Shown here piece by piece: positions 49,120-61,700 of a stretch of 64,000 bases of DNA; within the stretch, counting starts at the first letter, position 1; each line of letters starts with the position of its first letter. This DNA comes from Cyclina sinensis (lineage: Eukaryota > Mollusca > Bivalvia > Venerida > Veneridae). Under the pieces are notes generated by a model that was not told the DNA's origin, did no database searches, and saw only the letters and a program-made list of their open reading frames with translations. The stretch spans positions 23,755,908 to 23,819,907 of the forward strand of contig JAAONU010000019.1 in assembly GCA_012932295.1 (NCBI GenBank). Reading direction: 5' to 3'. The translations under genes and the position numbers were made by a program.

Positions 49120-49760
49120 ATATTTTCAGCGTCAAAATGAAAATGATTTCTATGGAAAAAAACAGCAATAAAAAGTTGTATTTTGCAAATTAAAAATAGC
49201 GTCTTTTCATGATTTGTTATTTGAAGGCTGCTATAGGCTCAGCGACCTAAGATATATATTGTGTTTTAAAATAAAAGTAAAATCTATTCAATAAACAGCA
49301 ACAATTAAACGGGTTTGCGGTGTACTTTTGCAAATAAAAAAAGTGTCTTTTCATGATTTTTATCTGTAGGCTGCCAGCGGCCCGGCGGCCTAGCGACCTA
49401 AGATATATATTGTGTATCAAATTAAATACGATATCTATGAACTGTCAACAAATAATTATAAAAAGGTTTTGGGGTGTATTTTTGCAAATAAAAAAAACAA
49501 CGTTTTATTAATGATTTCATATCTGAAGGCTGCGAGAACCCAGCTGCCAAGCGGCCTAAGATAAACCTTCTCTATCACAATAAAGTATCTTTGAACTAAG
49601 TGTCAACAAATAGTCACTACAGAAAGGACATCAGGGTGTATTTTAGTAAATTCAGAAAAAGATTTTTTACGAGAAGAAATATTTACCTAACGGCCTTATA
49701 TATACACAGTGTATCATAATTAAAATAATTTTTTAACTCGGTTCAAACAAAGGTTTTAGC
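49120..49760. mobile_element. Partial copy of the GGCTGCTAGCGGCC inverted-repeat family
   Basis: Four modules repeat 'TCTTTTCATGATTT', 'GAAGGCTGCTATAGGCTCAG' or 'TAGGCTGCCAGCGGCCCGGC', then 'CCTAAGATATATATTGTGT'. These are the modules of the 34.2-36.9 kb element in one orientation only, so this is about one half or less of an element. Confidence 0.75.
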
Positions 49761-49984
49761 AAGTTCCACCCACTAGCCGTGCGAAAGAGATAACAACTTC
49801 TGCCACAAACGATGGTTTAAATTTGAAAAAAGCTATACCATCTGAGATGAAAAAACACAAAGTTTACGTTTCAACGACTTGTAAACATGGTTATTTCTTG
49901 TCAAGATGACTGTAGCGCATATATATGATGACTTCTATTCTTACGAACATGAGAGTCCGTAACAGAAAGATGCAATGCATCTAA

Positions 49985-50085
49985 GAATACACCACCCAGA
50001 GCGGGATTCCAACTCCGATCTCCCGCGTGACACGCCAACACTCTAACCACTGAGCCAAAGAATCGATTCCCTGACGCAGTTGTCA
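49985..50085 (-). mobile_element. tRNA-like SINE head
   Basis: The minus strand reads TTGGCTCAGTGGTTAGAGTG (A-box), then GGAGTTGGAATCCCGCTCTG (B-box). The two boxes have tRNA spacing, but the anticodon and acceptor stems do not pair convincingly, so it is called a SINE remnant rather than a tRNA gene. Confidence 0.55.
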
Positions 50086-50164
50086 GAGGTTGTATTTATA
50101 CAATTGTAAGTAGGTGTGCACTAGACCGTAACACTATAAAGTCCTTACAACGCAAAGAACGTAA

Positions 50165-50455
50165 AAAGGAGAGCGTGATCCAGTGGTAACGCGCTGGACT
50201 GTTAAACCAGGGTCCCCAGTTCGATCTCCCGCTCCTCCACTAACAAAAGACTAATAGTCTTTCGGATGAGAAGTTAAACCGATGTCCCATGTATCAGTGC
50301 TATACACTGAGTATGCAAAAGAACCAGAGGTGTCTCAGGAATGAGAGGTTTTCTGTATCTTGCACTACCCCCACAACATAAAATAACTAATCTCTTCAGG
50401 GGGCGTCGGTCATATGGGCAACCGGTATCGACAATAAATAAGCTCAAATGGATAG
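50165..50455 (+). mobile_element. tRNA-derived SINE
   Basis: 'GATCCAGTGGTAACGCGCTG' A-box region, 'CCCCAGTTCGATCTCCC' B-box, then the body 'CCACTAACAAAAG' and 'CGGATGAGAAGTTAAACCGA', with a 3' region 'GGGGGCGTCGGTCATATGGG' and an AATAAATAAG-like end. Best preserved of the three family members in the window. Confidence 0.75.
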
Positions 50456-51253
50456 AGAGAACGTAAAAGAATGGTGGAAATTTAAAATAAGTCTAAACGT
50501 AAGTCTAAAAGTAAGTTGAAGTTGTTTATCATAAAGACTAAATGCATAAAATAACAGTGTGTGTAATTAATTATACATGTGTACGTATGATATGGAATAA
50601 AATATATATACTGAGAAATGTGTCATTTTGTTTACCCTGTTGATTATAATGACGTAAAATGTTGAGAAAATACAATATTAGAACACACCTTGTTTGAACT
50701 TAAGAAAAATCATTTTTGTACGTAAGTTACCAAATCAGTCAGTGTTTAAGATATTTTTGCAATCAACATCTTTAATAGACTGAACTAACTACGTATGAGG
50801 TAATATAAATTTTTACTTTTTTCAACCCTCTGTCTTTAAACATTTCAATTTTCTTCTGATCATGATGAAATGGCAAACCAACCAGTGGCCAGTTGCTCAA
50901 ATCTTTAACAGTCTGTTAAACTAACAGTCGGTTAAATTTTGAGTCAGTTTTTTAAGAAATTGACTCACTATTTCAAGAAAGTATCTACATGCAAAAAGAC
51001 ATAACTGAGAGATTTTTTTTAAAATAAAAAAGAAATTTGAATAAGATATTTGAAAAAAATAAAGTTATTTTGGGTCAAAATTTAACCGACCGTCAGTTTA
51101 ACAGACTGTGAATGTTTTGAGCAACCGGTCCCTGGGACGCTACTGAATGACGCCATCGTGAATTTACGTCGATTTAAATCTTTCCACATATCACTCTATA
51201 AAACAACACCAAAACGGCCTAAAGCCAGTTTTGTAACGGTGGTTTTAAGGCTG

Positions 51254-51435
51254 TACTGTCAGCATTACGAAAAATACCAGTGATGTATTGCTAACCTATT
51301 TGTACTTCGTGTTAAGTCAATTTATTCCGCTTGCTAAAATAATCTACTGTCAGCATTACGCAAAATACCAGTGATGTATTGCTAACCTATTTGTACTTCG
51401 TGTTAAGTCAATTTATTCCGCTTGCTAAAATAATC
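51254..51435. repeat. 91-bp tandem duplication
   Basis: TACTGTCAGCATTACG...AATAATC occurs at 51254-51344 and again at 51345-51435, with one base different (GAAAAAT versus GCAAAAT). Confidence 0.93.
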
Positions 51436-51439
51436 TAAA

Positions 51440-52715
51440 ATTGAATGCAGGATTCGTATAAACGTCTTAACTTATTCAGCAAAGTAGACATTATACGAAC
51501 TGAAGGTCATGACCGCACCTACGATGTTTTATTATAAACCCTATAGAAAAGAAGACAAGTTTATTCATACCCGCATCCCCGCATTTACATACGAATAATG
51601 ATCAAACTAACTGGTACAGTGCGAGCTTATGTGTACTACTAAATTCTTTATAGGAGACTGTTGATAAAATCTGTGCTGATCAAGATTTTAGTGCAATTTT
51701 GATCCGACATATCTGCATCATGCATGGTTTTGAGTACACTATGTTGAGTGAAAAGTCCAGATTTCAAAAACAATTATCTGTGCACAGATAACAACATTTT
51801 TACAGCAAAAAAACAATCTTTACATGCTACTCAAACTATTTCAACCTGTTCGAGCGCTAAGCTGTAACGAAGCAAATAGGGAATTTACTCATTATTTCGA
51901 CAGTGTCGTTATGGATAGTCTATCTTTCTATGGTAAATTTCGATATTTTCAGAGAGAGAGCTGTTTTGAACATCGCAAACTAGAGCTTTTGTTAATTTCT
52001 CTTTCTGACAGTAAACAGTCTACAGCGCTTTTGCTTCAACATTTACAAAGATTCTTGCGACTTAAACTACAGCTATAAATATACGGTTCCTGTCTTCAAG
52101 TTTTTTTCTTTCCTTTTTTTTCTTTTTGGAAATATTTAAGCCTTATGACAATAAGCCTTTGGACAATAAACCTTTGGAAAATAAGTTCTAGTATAAACTA
52201 ACGATTCTAGGTCTTGATCTGCTGTATTTAAGAAAAAATGTGGTGCAATTCTAACATGAACATTCCAAATGGTTGCGAAAACATCTCCGATTGATGTTCA
52301 TAAAATGTTTGCACATAAAACAGTCCTCTAAGCGTAAGATAAATGTTTAGTTACTTCAAGATAAATTAATCGTAAAACAGTAGTTTATTGCCATTCAGTA
52401 TTGTCATTTGTGGAGTAGATAGAGGATGTTTACTCAGATTAACACAATATTGAAAATATCATTATCCCGTTTCATAATGAAAGAACCCCGCTGCTTCAGT
52501 GCGTCAGCGCTTTGATTTTAAGGATCAACATTTTGCAAGGTATTTTCCAATTGCACTTGTGTTTCAAATATATTTGTTACAAAGGAATAATAGCAGAAGC
52601 AACCTAAAATAGCAATAAAACATCAGATAATTCAAAGTGTTTTAACAATGTTTCAGTTCGTGTTTGCAAATAAGTCAAAATGACATAAAGTTCATTGGTA
52701 GATCAGTCACAATCA
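51440..52715. other. Intergenic / 3' flank of SLC28-B
   Basis: Minus-strand AATAAA at 52384-52389, about 330 bp after the SLC28-B stop, is the likely poly(A) signal. An 84-codon plus-strand frame (51824-52078) resembles no known family and has no supporting signals. Confidence 0.5.
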
Positions 52716-55700
52716 TTAAAAGTGTGATATGTTCTCTTCGAAAAGTAAGCCTGAAAAAAATACATGATTAATATTAGTAATTCATTTTCATACGCACATT
52801 ATTCACAGTGTTTCAAAAACAAGTCTCAAGCCGATGTAAAGTTATTGATTGATCATAAACATTTGCTATCAGATACCGTAACGTCATTATTGTAAATATT
52901 AACGTACATAAGTCAGGGGAGACAATTCAGAGAGTGGTAATTAACAAGTAGCAAGTATGCGCTGTCATTTTTTGAAGCAAGGTGAAGGTTAAACAATGAT
53001 GAAAAAAAACATTTATCATAATTTTGTCTCTGTAATTGGTTTTTAATTCCTAGACCTTTTGCCATGATGCTGTTGTCAACTTTTATCGGTGAAAACGATT
53101 TTAAAAAAGTAAGTGAAATTCTGAATTTTACACACATAATTAACGTACGCAATATTTAAAAAAGAACATAAAAACAAAAGAGAAATACCTGCAAAACATG
53201 CAGTCAAATAACTTGCTACCGTTCCAACAATCATTGCCCTGAATATATTTTGAGTTATCTCCCTAGTTCTGTGTGGGATTATCACATCGAATGAACCAAT
53301 GATATAGCCCATAATAGCAAAGGAGGCGGAGCCACACAAAGCATATGTAGCTATTATTTCCGATCTCGGCTGAAACGAAACAAATTGAACAAGGTGTTTC
53401 ATGATATATGTTACCATTACAAATTATAATAAAACTAACATCCATCAAATAAAAGGTTTGTTTCATATATTATCTTGAAGCAGACAGAATGAAGTTTTGT
53501 GTGTGTACAAACAATACAGGGAAATGTTGATGTCATGACGTCATAATCGACGACGCCTAATCAATGCTTAGCAGTGCACCGAAATTGTAAAAAAAACACA
53601 TTATAACGAGAGTTATTCACTCGTAGCAGTGACCCAAGTGATGCAAAAATCATACCCTGATGATGAGAAAGTTACATATTTGAGGTAATCTTTAATTGTC
53701 GTATATGAAATAAAACTTTAGTCTTGAATAATATCATATAAAGCACTTAAGAAATCGCCCTAAAATCAGCCTTTGGCACAAAAGTGGTTAAACACCTGTA
53801 ATTTACCGAGAACTACCTAAAACAAAATAATATTAAAAAGACAAGAGGACCGAGTGGCCCTGGGTCGCTCACCTGAAATGTGCTGTACGAGGTCGAAAGG
53901 TACACATGGCCACAGAATGTGATTTCTACAGTATCAACAATGTTTTCCTATGATTAAACCTGGTGACATAGCTTCTGACCTGACGCCATGTGACCAAGTT
54001 TCAAAAAAGCCAAAGAATCGATCAAAGCAACATTCTGACTAAATTTTCCTATGATTTCACCCAGTGACCTATAGTTTTTGACCCCATATTTTCTGATGTT
54101 ATATTTTTCCAATATTTCCTTGAGATGAAAGTATAGTTCAAGTTTCATGAAGATCCAATCACAAACATGATTTCTACAGAGAAAAGTAGTTTTTATGATT
54201 GGACCAAGTGACCTAGTTTTTGACCCCGTGTCACCCAGTTTCAAACTCGACATTTTACCGAGGCTAACATTCTGATTAAGTTTCATTAAGATCCAACTGA
54301 AATTGTAGCCACTAGAGTGTTTACAAGCAAATGTGAACGGACGGACGGACGGATGGACGGACGACAGAACAAAATAGCATACTAAAAGCTCACCCTGGCT
54401 CTTCGTGCCTGGTGAGCTTAAAATGAGTCAGGGGACCGAAATAAAAACAGAAAATAAGTTTTTTTTCTATACATGTATAATTTTATGTAAAATCAAGTGA
54501 CCCTGGGGCGGAGCAAATTTTGATTCAGGGGCTATGATTTGTATTAATATGGTAGAGATCCACTAGAAAATCATACATCCCAAACATCTAAACTCTTGAC
54601 CTTACGGTTTCTGACAAGCAATTTTTTAAAGTTTTTCCTATATAAGTCTATGAAAAATCAAGTGACCCCCTGGTTTGGGGCCAATTCTTATCCCCAGAGC
54701 CTTGATTTATAAAACTTAAGAGGTCCACTGCATGGCTGCTATTAATCAAATATGTAAGCTCTAGACCTTGCGGTTTCAGACAAGATGATCTTTTAAAACT
54801 GTTTTCCTATATAACTCTTTGTAAGATCAAGTGACCCCTGGGGCGGGGTGGATTTTGATCCAGGTGCCATGATTTGTATAAACTTTGTAGAGGTCACATA
54901 CACACTAAACATCTTAACTCTAGGCCTTATGGTTTCTTAAAAGAATATTTTTAAGTTTTTCCTTTATAAGTCTATGTAAAATAAGTGACACCTGGGGCGG
55001 AACCAAATCTGACCCCAGAGCCATGATTTATATAATTTTGGTAAAGGTGTACTAGATGATGTTATCAGCCAAATATCTAAGCTCTATGCCTTGTGGTTTC
55101 TGACAAGAAGATCTTTTAAAACTTTTTCCTATTTAATTTTATGTTAAATCAAGTGACCAATGGGGTGGAGACAAATTTGACCCCATAGCCGTGATTTATA
55201 TAATTTTGGTAAAGGTCTACTAGATGATGTTATCAGCCAAATATCTAAGCTCTAGGCTTTGTGGTTTCTGACAAGAAGATCTTTTAAAACTTTTTCCTAT
55301 TTAATTCTATGTTAAATCAAGTTACCACTGGGGGCGGAGTCAATATTGATCCAGGGGTCATGATTTGTATAAATTTTGTAAAGGTCCTCTAAACAATCAT
55401 AAACACCAAACATCATAACTCTGGACTTTATGGTTTCTGACAAGAAGATTTTATTGTTTTTTTTTCCTATATAAGTCTGTGTAAAATCGAGTGCACCCCT
55501 GGGTGGGGCCAAATTAAAACCCAGGGCAATGATTTATATAACTTTGGTAGTCTACTAGATAATGTAATCAACCTAACATCTTAGCTCTAGGCCTTGTGGT
55601 TTCAGACAAGAAGAATTTTTAAAGTTTTTCCTTTCAGTTGTCGTGGCAACCAGATTTCTGGATGGAATTCCATTTTATAAATAACTTTGAAAGAGGACTA

Positions 55701-58700
55701 TGCAATTATCATTTCTGTAAAGTTTAATTGCAATTAACCAACTGGTATAGGAGGAGATGTTGTTTAAAGTCAATTGTGAACAACGGTCGGACGGACGGAG
55801 GACGGACAAAATAGCATACTTAAAGTTAATTTAGACCTAAGGTCAGGTGAGCTTAAAAAACCTTGACTTACATACCCACAAGGTGTATTATATGCACGGC
55901 CATCGATATTTCAATTTTATTAATTCAGTGACAAAAGTTACAAAGTTCCATTTTTCAAAATCGCCCACATATTTTTCGAAAAGTTACATAATATGTAACA
56001 GCTCTGTTCGAGAACAACACTGATGTGACCAGGTGTCCAAGTAAAATCCCAAGTTATCAGATCATAGTTCTTGTTTATCGAACTATCCAAATAGAAACAC
56101 ATGTATATGTTTAAATCAAATGCTAATAATACATGTAGATCATATTTTTGCCCGCTTTAACCCATATACCAATCCTAATACAATACTTTATTCACCCCCT
56201 GCATACATACATACATACCTGTATTGTACGAGTTTGCTTCGCGTTGAAACTATTTACCTGCTACGTTCTCTGGCATTCGTTTCGCCATGTGTGCCCCAAC
56301 CCATGGTCTCCCCACCCGGAAAATTATCAAAAGAAAAACCTTCTCCAAAACAGTTGCAGGAAAACATTTTTAGCGATCAGAAAAAATCAGTTTCACGAAA
56401 AAAAACAGTGTTTTCAGATGTAACAAAATACACGGTGTTGACCTTTACGTACTTACTATAATTGAACAAAAATAAATGCCAATAGCTTGAAAACTAGTCA
56501 CCTCAGTGATGTTGCTGGTCGTTCTTGAAATACATGAAATACACCTTGTGGATATAAATGTAAAAAGTGGGAGAAAACAGATAGTTTGAACCCTCAGTGA
56601 CACTGTCACCTGTGAATCTGTTCAGTGAAATAAACAAATTGGAGCGTTCTAGCGCGAAATGCCTAATAAATTTGGCATTGGCAGTTTGACCCATTTTATA
56701 GACATATTTTATTGTCAAACCGTAACGACTTGGAAAAAGACATCGCCTATCAAAATTTGTCTAGATGTCTCTTCGACAAGTCTGATTAGTTGGCCTATAG
56801 TGCGAATAAAGTATGAACAAACACGGTACGTACATCGATTACCCCACCCACTAATGTCTTGTTGAGATTATCCAGTATTATGTCGTTACCAGCTGACGTC
56901 CATGTATTATTTACGCTTTCAGCAATATAAGACCGATACGTTATGCCGTTCTGAAAAAGAAATAGAGATATCTTCTAGATATTTAGTTACCAGATCACAT
57001 ATACTAATGTGTCGCTAAAGCCATTTACTCAATGCAAACTTTTAAATATGATATTGTAATTACCTAATACTGGACCAAAAATGATGTCTCTGTCATGCTT
57101 CAAAGCGACTGACTCACAGAATTTAGCTGATTTTTTTACTTTAAAATTAAAGAGAAATTAACATACTATGGAAAAAAACATAATATTATGTTTCTATACA
57201 CCATAAAAGCTGAAAAAAAGTTTTGCCTCTCCCGGGATTCTAACACATGCCCTTTCGGTCAGTAAAATTTACAGCGACGATCTACACCTCTGAGCCGCAG
57301 AGACTAGATATAAATTTCGTTAAAATTAAATTTATAACAGAAGTATACCTACCCCGTGACTAAATATATTTTCCTTTTATTTTTTTATCGTCGGCCTATC
57401 TGTGAGTCAGTCGCTTTAAAAGATTTCTTTGTGATCTCGGACGGACTGGATCTTGAACTTTACTTTAATGTAGATCAAAGCAACCTCTATAAATCATATA
57501 TTTTTGACTTATGAAAAATTAAGTACCTGAATAACTGGACCTAATTTTGGGTATGCAACTATTGCAAAACTGAAGGTCCGCACTCCTAAAAGTTCTCCGA
57601 TGAATAAACAATCTTCAGATTTGGCCCCCATTATGTACGCAAATGGGAAGAATAGATAGGAGAACAAGTACTGAAAAAATGATTCACAGAGCAAATAATT
57701 ACAACTTCAAGAAACATAGAATTGTATGTGTATATATTTATAAAAGGTTATTTAAAATTTTTGTTCTACATACGTAAAATACTGTTATCAGAATTTTGAA
57801 AATGTTCTCGCTTTACTGATTCAATAATGGTTTGACCAACAGAAACAGATTTGGGGTCACTGGATGCTTATCTCATATCAAGAAGGTTTAGGTTTGCTTA
57901 TCTGTGTGTTAAACATTTCTGAATAAGTCTGTAAAAAATCTGTACATATGTATCCACTACAGACAAGCTGCAAACAGGATTCTGCATATCAAACGAGACA
58001 AAACGCATTAAAGTAAGTTTCTACAATATTTTAACAAACTGAACCAAAATATTAACAATGATTACCTCTACTGTCATGTTTTCTACACCAATTCTGTCGC
58101 CAAACCATATAAAGGTGTTATTGACGAATTCTAGAATAATGACGAACGTCATAATATAAGCAACTGCATTTACAACGAGGGCAACACTCTGGCCTATCCC
58201 TAGAATGATCGCGTCCATAATGGACTTCGGGTGTCTACAACACAAAAGCAAGTTTGTTTGTTTGTTTGTTTGTTTTTTTTTTTTTTTTTTTTTTTAATAA
58301 GTTGCAGTTCGATTACTTTTGGAACTGATGTAAGCTACTACAGCTGCAGAAAGGTAGCTTACATTAAACATACTTTGGTTGAAACCATGGTAACACCATT
58401 TAATTTCTTTTTTAAATCGTTAACTGATTTCTTTTAAATACCAATTTCGCAACGACTGGATCAAGTGATACTCGTGTACTGTACTGGTTTAAACCCTGCT
58501 GCACTGCACTGCACTGTACTGTACTGTACTGTACTCTACTGAACTGAACTGTACTGTACTGTACATGTCATTCTGCGCGTTATTCATACCTAAGAAAGGG
58601 GACTTTCTGAGCTGGACCTATACCGTCGCTAATGTTTGGTACAGGGACTTCCTCCTTGCCATGAGATGGAAATGACAGCTTCGATGCTGCAAGGGCAGCC

Positions 58701-61700
58701 GGTGCTGACATAGCTGAGGCCGCAACCAAAGGGGCTGCCGGCACCTAAATAAAGATACAATGGTGACAACAATAGTCATATTTTTTCTAATAACAATTGA
58801 TATTGATTAACAACTATTATACATAGAACTGAATTATTCATGCCACAGTACAAATTAATCGGTAAGAATACTGCCAATATAACTTGTGAATGTATGAAAT
58901 GTGGCAATTACTTATATTTCTTCATTTTTCAGGAATTTGGGATCTAGAACATTTTGATGGTTTAGACAAAGAGACTATTCATATTAAGAAAAGACTAAGC
59001 TCGAAAACATTTGCGTAGTTTTTTATTCACTAGTATTTATTTTTTTATTTATTTATCTTTTTCTTCTTCTTCTTCTTCTTATTATTATTATTTCAAATAA
59101 TAAGGCTTTGATCCAAGCGCAGAGATTTAGACATAACTTATACCCCTGACGACATAAAGATTACGAGGGACACTCCTCCCACAGTTGAAAGACCTCCAGC
59201 ATACGTAACAAATAGCTGTGATGGCGTCATTTCCGCCAAGTACTCCTGGACCAACATGGCCGACTCCGGCTAAAAAATATATATTTGGATATGAAATAAA
59301 ATATGAGGGCTGTCAAGAAAGAGTTGAGACTTTACATATGTGTTACAAACTGCTGACGAGGTATATAAAGGTTTGGTTGACTTAACAGTGACTGTGGCTG
59401 AAAGTGTTAGCAGCATGCGAAACGCATTATAAATTACATTTTATATAAGTACCTGTGACGAATTATAGAACAGGTTAATGGCTGTTTCTGAAAATTTCAG
59501 GATTATACACAGTTAACGCATACAAGTTACATTGTACTTAAGTACCTGTAACGAATTACAGAGCAGTTCGCAATTGCATGACTCATGCCGTTAACATTTT
59601 TTGTTCTTGATTCTTTACAATACCATATAAAATAGTTCGTAAGCCACCACAAGTAATGGGAACATAACTGGGGCCCTAAGCATATCAAGCATATCAAAAC
59701 TTTTTTTACTGACTGTCATTCCTTTCACTGTGTGTATATAAGAAAGTAAACAACTGTGTTTTCACATAAACCCTATTGGCAAGTTGTTAAATCAAATAGT
59801 TACCATACATATTCAACAAAACTAGATGCATACCGAGCCTTTTTGCTAATTCTTTCAAAAAATTCAAGTGAGGGACAATACCTCCAGTTTGTGCTCTTTC
59901 AAAATAGATGCGCTAATTTTTAGTCTGGTTCCCGTCCTACTTTACACTGGAGCGATAACGTAGTGTCAGAGACAATCGTAACAACGTAACTCGTCCTTTT
60001 CCGACAACTTCGTATTGAAGACGCCAGATGTGTTCCGAATGGTGTCAGAGTCAGGTGACTCCAAAGTACGCTAAATCTTGACATGCATTTCAATGAAACG
60101 TTCAACTTAAGTATGCAGGTGTTTCCAAAATGTCTAAAAAAACGCCATTGTTTTCGTCACATCCGGTACAGCACATCGTCGTTCGTCGGTCTTCTAGAGA
60201 CATACACGTTTCTTACACGGGATAGATCTAAGCTTACCTGTTTGTTATGTTGATGTCGTAGAAGTTTTGATGAAGATGTCATGACAATGTAGATGTGGTA
60301 GGCTGTTGATATAACAGTTGCAGGGAGTTGTAAGAAGACAGGTGTCAGACACTGGTACTACGCACATAAATGGGATCCTAAATATAGTTGTGAATGAAAA
60401 TCATAAATTTTGACTAAGCGCCATGCGTTACGACTATATGTATATAATCAAAGTTTACAAAAACTGATTGATCGATAGTCTTTGAATCCACATTTATTAA
60501 AGTTTCTCCTGCCGCACAAGATTTTCATACTGTGTAATCTCGGTTTTGCAAACTCGGTCAAGTTTTGTAAATCTGCTCTAGAGATTAAATGTCTTAACAG
60601 ATAGATGAAAAACACTATGTAAGTATGACCAGATAAATCAATAATTAAGACAAAACTTTCACTTCTCTCTCCATCCAAAATATTAAACTTCAACTTGAAC
60701 GCTTACTGCTTTTTGATCAAACTGAATCGTTGCGTAACCAGGCCAGGTCATGACCTGAACTAACGTATATCTAAAATTAGCAATGACTTTATTTCACTGA
60801 GCTAGGCAGAATATCAGACAGAAAATTGTAAAAAATGCAGAAAACTTTCTCTCAAACCACGGTAGTTTGAGAGATATTGAATTAGGTAATTTCTATATTG
60901 CTGAATGATCACTGAACTTGTAAGTAGCTAAATGTTATTTTGAATGTTTAAATTGATAGAACTATTTGTTTTGGTGGTAGTAGGAAATTCTGTTCGTCGA
61001 TAGCATATCTGTAATAAGCTCATGCTTCTAGTAACATTCTGTAAATCAAATCGTCATCATGCATATTCATAAAAGCCCTATGCATACAAGGCCCGAGTGT
61101 TTATTCTTCCAAACAAAATTACTGACCAAAACCGTCTAGAAACACCGAGCGATTATCAACATTTTTGAAAGAGCACAAACTGGAGCTAATTTCACACATC
61201 TGAAGTAAAATATTTAACGAAAAATGACATTTTTTAATTTTTCTACTTAGGAATAAAATGGTTGCCAAGGCTACCCATAGAGCGCTTCAAGGAGAAGTTT
61301 AAAACTACAGATCTGACCGTTTCTTGTTTTTGATCAAAATTCATGAATATTGTGCTGTCCGTACAGGTAAAACTAAAACACATGTATCCCGGTCTGACAT
61401 GTAAGTTTGATAATAAAATAGTATCATGCTTTTTGGACAAACTTCATTGTTAGTGCTGGACATATACTAAATGATACTATTAAAAATGTAAACTTTACTT
61501 AACCACGTGCAGAAAGATATTGCCGACGGCGTTTATACCCTCTGGAGGACTCGTACCAATACAGAATGCCAGTGCTCTCCCGACGGTCTCTACAATGAAC
61601 TTAATGACACCGAGATAGGTCAGGACGGACATCCCTACGACGACGACAAATATCTTGACCGCTGACTGAAAATATGTAATCCGTTTTAAATAGTAAAACA

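Noticed and set aside
49985..50085. tRNA gene on the minus strand
   Set aside because: A- and B-box words are present but the stems do not pair and similar heads occur in SINEs nearby; treated as SINE-derived. The same applies to 30330-30400, 39950-40025, 48650-48720 and 57225-57310.
51824..52078. 84-codon plus-strand frame starting at ATG
   Set aside because: No recognisable family, no splice or poly(A) context and ordinary base composition; length is within chance for this amount of DNA.
56120..56461. Two overlapping plus-strand frames of 91-113 codons
   Set aside because: They lie in an SLC28-B intron on the other strand, resemble nothing known and lack splice-site support.
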